A DNA stretch of 5,661 nt, taken from the NCBI GenBank assembly GCA_900551235.1, contig URUU01000069.1, positions 1 to 5,661 of the forward strand, read 5' to 3'. The stretch is from an uncultured Lachnospiraceae bacterium. GTDB lineage: Bacteria; Bacillota; Clostridia; Lachnospirales; Lachnospiraceae. A program made the position numbers and the translations under genes. The notes beneath the pieces are model-generated. The model saw only the letters and a program-made list of their open reading frames with translations. It had not been told where the DNA came from and did no database searches. Of the stretch, positions 4,991 through 5,661 are shown piece after piece. Each line of letters starts with the position of its first letter. Position 1 is the stretch's first letter.

Positions 4991-5422
4991 TCAGCGGTTA
5001 TTATTAACCATGATCCAGATAAGCCATATCAGAAAAAGTGGAAGCAATATCGGAAGCAGCACTCTGAGGAGCGTCAGTGCCAGCATCAGAAAAAGAATCA
5101 GGATCAATGCTCCTGCCCACGGTGGAATCTGGTAAACACGAAAAGATGCTCCCTTTTCTTCTTCGGACTTTCCTTCTTCCTCCTGATATTCCATTTCCGG
5201 TTTTCCTGCCTGCGCTTTTTTTCGTTTTCCGCTATCAAGGATCGTTCTGGCAATCAGCAGGGGACTGCCAAGTTCCTCTAACACTTCCTGCTCACTTTTT
5301 CCTTTTTTAATAGCGTTGCCGATATATTGTTCATAATACAGAAGTGTCTCTTCCACTTCCGCCGGCGGAATCTCCCCAGTCAGTTTCCTTCGCAGCTCCT
5401 TTAAAAATTCACCTTTTGTCAT
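4991..5422 (-). CDS. HAAS/DUF1700-family membrane protein
   Basis: 143 residues. The N-terminus is a typical DUF1700 (HAAS) helical domain: MTKGEFLKELRRKL (1-14), IPPAEVEETLLYYEQYI (18-34), then KSEQEVLEELGSPLLIARTI (42-61) with the conserved ELGSP turn. A charged, disordered Glu/Lys linker (64-92) leads to a strongly hydrophobic C-terminus (about 102-139) that can form two membrane helices, ending VNNNR. Proteins of this class are often encoded beside PadR-type repressors and are thought to have signalling or regulatory roles at the membrane; no PadR gene is in view here. The start is ATG 5422 with GGGAGG five bases upstream. As first gene of the operon it sits 12 bp before the exporter genes, so a role linked to them is plausible but unproven. 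Confidence 0.88.
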   Translation of the reverse strand: MTKGEFLKELRRKLTGEIPPAEVEETLLYYEQYIGNAIKKGKSEQEVLEELGSPLLIARTILDSGKRKKAQAGKPEMEYQEEEGKSEEEKGASFRVYQIPPWAGALILILFLMLALTLLRVLLPILLPLFLIWLIWIMVNNNR

Positions 5423-5431
5423 ATGTCCTCC

Positions 5432-5454
5432 CCACGTTGTTTCACCACGTTGTT
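5432..5454. repeat. Direct repeat CCACGTTGTT x2 in the operon leader
   Basis: Two identical 10-bp copies (5432-5441 and 5445-5454; 13-bp spacing) lie between the candidate promoter and the ribosome binding site of the DUF1700 gene. On the minus-strand RNA they read AACAACGTGG, and the second copy runs into GGGGAGG. The spacing is not a full helical turn. They may form an operator or RNA-binding site, or be a local duplication. Confidence 0.55.
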
Positions 5455-5459
5455 CCTGC

Positions 5460-5487
5460 TATATATTTTACCATTACCATGTACAAA
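5460..5487 (-). promoter_or_regulatory. Candidate promoter of the HAAS-exporter-LRR operon
   Basis: Upstream of the DUF1700 gene the minus strand has TATATA (5460-5465) with TTTGTA (5482-5487) 16 bp before it, or TAAAAT (5465-5470) with a poorer -35. Transcription would start near 5453. Neither candidate is close to consensus, so the operon may be weakly expressed or need an activator. The location is reasonable because the only upstream neighbour is a tRNA gene on the other strand. Confidence 0.35.
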
Positions 5488-5507
5488 AAGCCATGAAAAC
5501 ATGCTTT
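5486..5507. other. Short inverted repeat beside long A/T tracts
   Basis: AAAG-C-CATG, loop AAAA, CATG-CTTT forms an eight-pair stem with one bulged C. T-rich sequence flanks it on both strands (TTTTT on minus, AAATTTTTTT on plus), so it has an intrinsic-terminator look. No gene in the window feeds into it from either side, and the stem is weak, so it may only insulate the operon promoter from the tRNA promoter or be chance in AT-rich DNA. Confidence 0.3.
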
Positions 5508-5538
5508 AAAAATTTTTTTATTTTTTTCAAAAAAAGTG

Positions 5539-5567
5539 TTGACATTTCCATAAAGATACTATATAAT
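5539..5567 (+). promoter_or_regulatory. Consensus sigma-A promoter of the tRNA-Arg gene
   Basis: Perfect TTGACA (5539-5544) and perfect TATAAT (5562-5567) are separated by the ideal 17 bp. A long A/T-tract region (about 5505-5537) directly upstream resembles an UP element. The predicted start near 5574 leaves a leader of about 37 nt before the tRNA. This is what is expected of a strongly expressed stable-RNA operon. Confidence 0.92.
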
Positions 5568-5575
5568 CTTCATTG

Positions 5576-5594
5576 TTGCTGAGGTACACAGCAA
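5576..5594 (+). other. Hairpin in the tRNA precursor leader
   Basis: TTGCTG and CAGCAA pair around the 7-base loop AGGTACA, 16 nt before the mature tRNA. An alternative pairing joins GTTGC (5575-5579) with GCAAC (5596-5600). It would form the 5' end of the precursor removed by RNase P. Confidence 0.45.
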
Positions 5595-5610
5595 AGCAAC
5601 AGAACAAAAT

Positions 5611-5661
5611 GTGCGTTTAGCTCAGCTGGATAGAGCGTTTGGCTACGGACCAAAAGGTCGG
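5611..5661 (+). tRNA. tRNA-Arg (anticodon ACG), 3' end outside the window
   Basis: The first 51 bases of a tRNA are present. They read as acceptor strand GTGCGTT, T8-A9, D stem GCTC/GAGC with loop AGCTGGATA, and anticodon stem TTTGG/CCAAA around loop CTACGGA, whose positions 34-36 give ACG. Bacterial tRNA-Arg(ACG) has its first anticodon base deaminated to inosine by TadA and reads CGU, CGC and CGA codons. The variable region begins AGGTC, and the T arm and 3' acceptor strand (expected to end AACGCAC) are beyond the edge. Confidence 0.95.

Noticed and set aside
4205..5422. Toxin-antitoxin, phage defence or secretion cassette in the four-gene operon
   Set aside because: All three upstream proteins fit ordinary HAAS and ThrE/YjjP/YjjB families, and nothing resembles a nuclease, toxin or defence effector.
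5611..5661. tRNA as an integration site for a mobile element
   Set aside because: No integrase or attachment repeat is visible, and the tRNA 3' end, where such sites lie, is outside the window.

Overview
The window looks like chromosomal core/accessory sequence from a low-to-moderate-GC Firmicute, most likely a Lachnospiraceae-type Clostridium relative. This is inferred from strong GGAGG ribosome binding sites, tight overlapping gene pairs, sigma-A promoters close to consensus, a split ThrE exporter, a HAAS/DUF1700 protein and a secreted leucine-rich-repeat protein ending in a lysine-rich fibronectin type III domain. No mobile element, CRISPR array, rRNA or phage gene is visible. The only tRNA is cut by the right edge.

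Layout, left to right. (1) Positions 1-860 on the minus strand: a YfcE-type metallophosphoesterase translationally coupled, through an ATGA overlap, to the N-terminal part of a THUMP-domain rRNA methyltransferase (RlmL/YpsC type) that runs off the left edge. The pair has its own promoter just after the preceding gene. (2) 928-1233 on the minus strand: a single-domain rhodanese. (3) 1234-1709: a 476-bp intergenic region. It holds a good minus-strand promoter (TTGCAA-17-TATAAT), a strong palindrome and the leader of the rhodanese gene. It also holds a divergent plus-strand promoter candidate with a structured leader. (4) 1710-1892 on the plus strand: a 60-residue protein very rich in Asn, Thr, Ser and Lys and without bulky aliphatic residues, with a perfect ribosome binding site. 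It is closed by a bidirectional terminator at 1910-1935 shared with the convergent LRR gene. (5) 1952-5422 on the minus strand: a compact four-gene operon, read from right to left. It encodes a HAAS/DUF1700 membrane protein, the two halves of a ThrE-type exporter (YjjP-like and YjjB-like), and a 604-residue secreted LRR-FN3 protein. Junctions are a 12-bp gap, a 7-bp overlap and a 29-bp overlap. (6) 5539-5661 on the plus strand: a near-perfect promoter (TTGACA-17-TATAAT) driving a tRNA-Arg(ACG), truncated by the window end.

How the parts may work together: the first block is RNA/nucleotide housekeeping. The operon joins a small regulatory-type membrane protein, a small-molecule exporter of the threonine/serine (possibly dicarboxylate) class and a large surface or secreted binding protein. 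The physical linkage is clear, but a functional link between exporter and LRR protein is inference. The least explained parts are the small Asn/Thr-rich gene with its switch-like leader, the promoter-plus-palindrome upstream of the rhodanese gene, and the cysteine-ladder LRR protein with its 36-bp tandem repeats.
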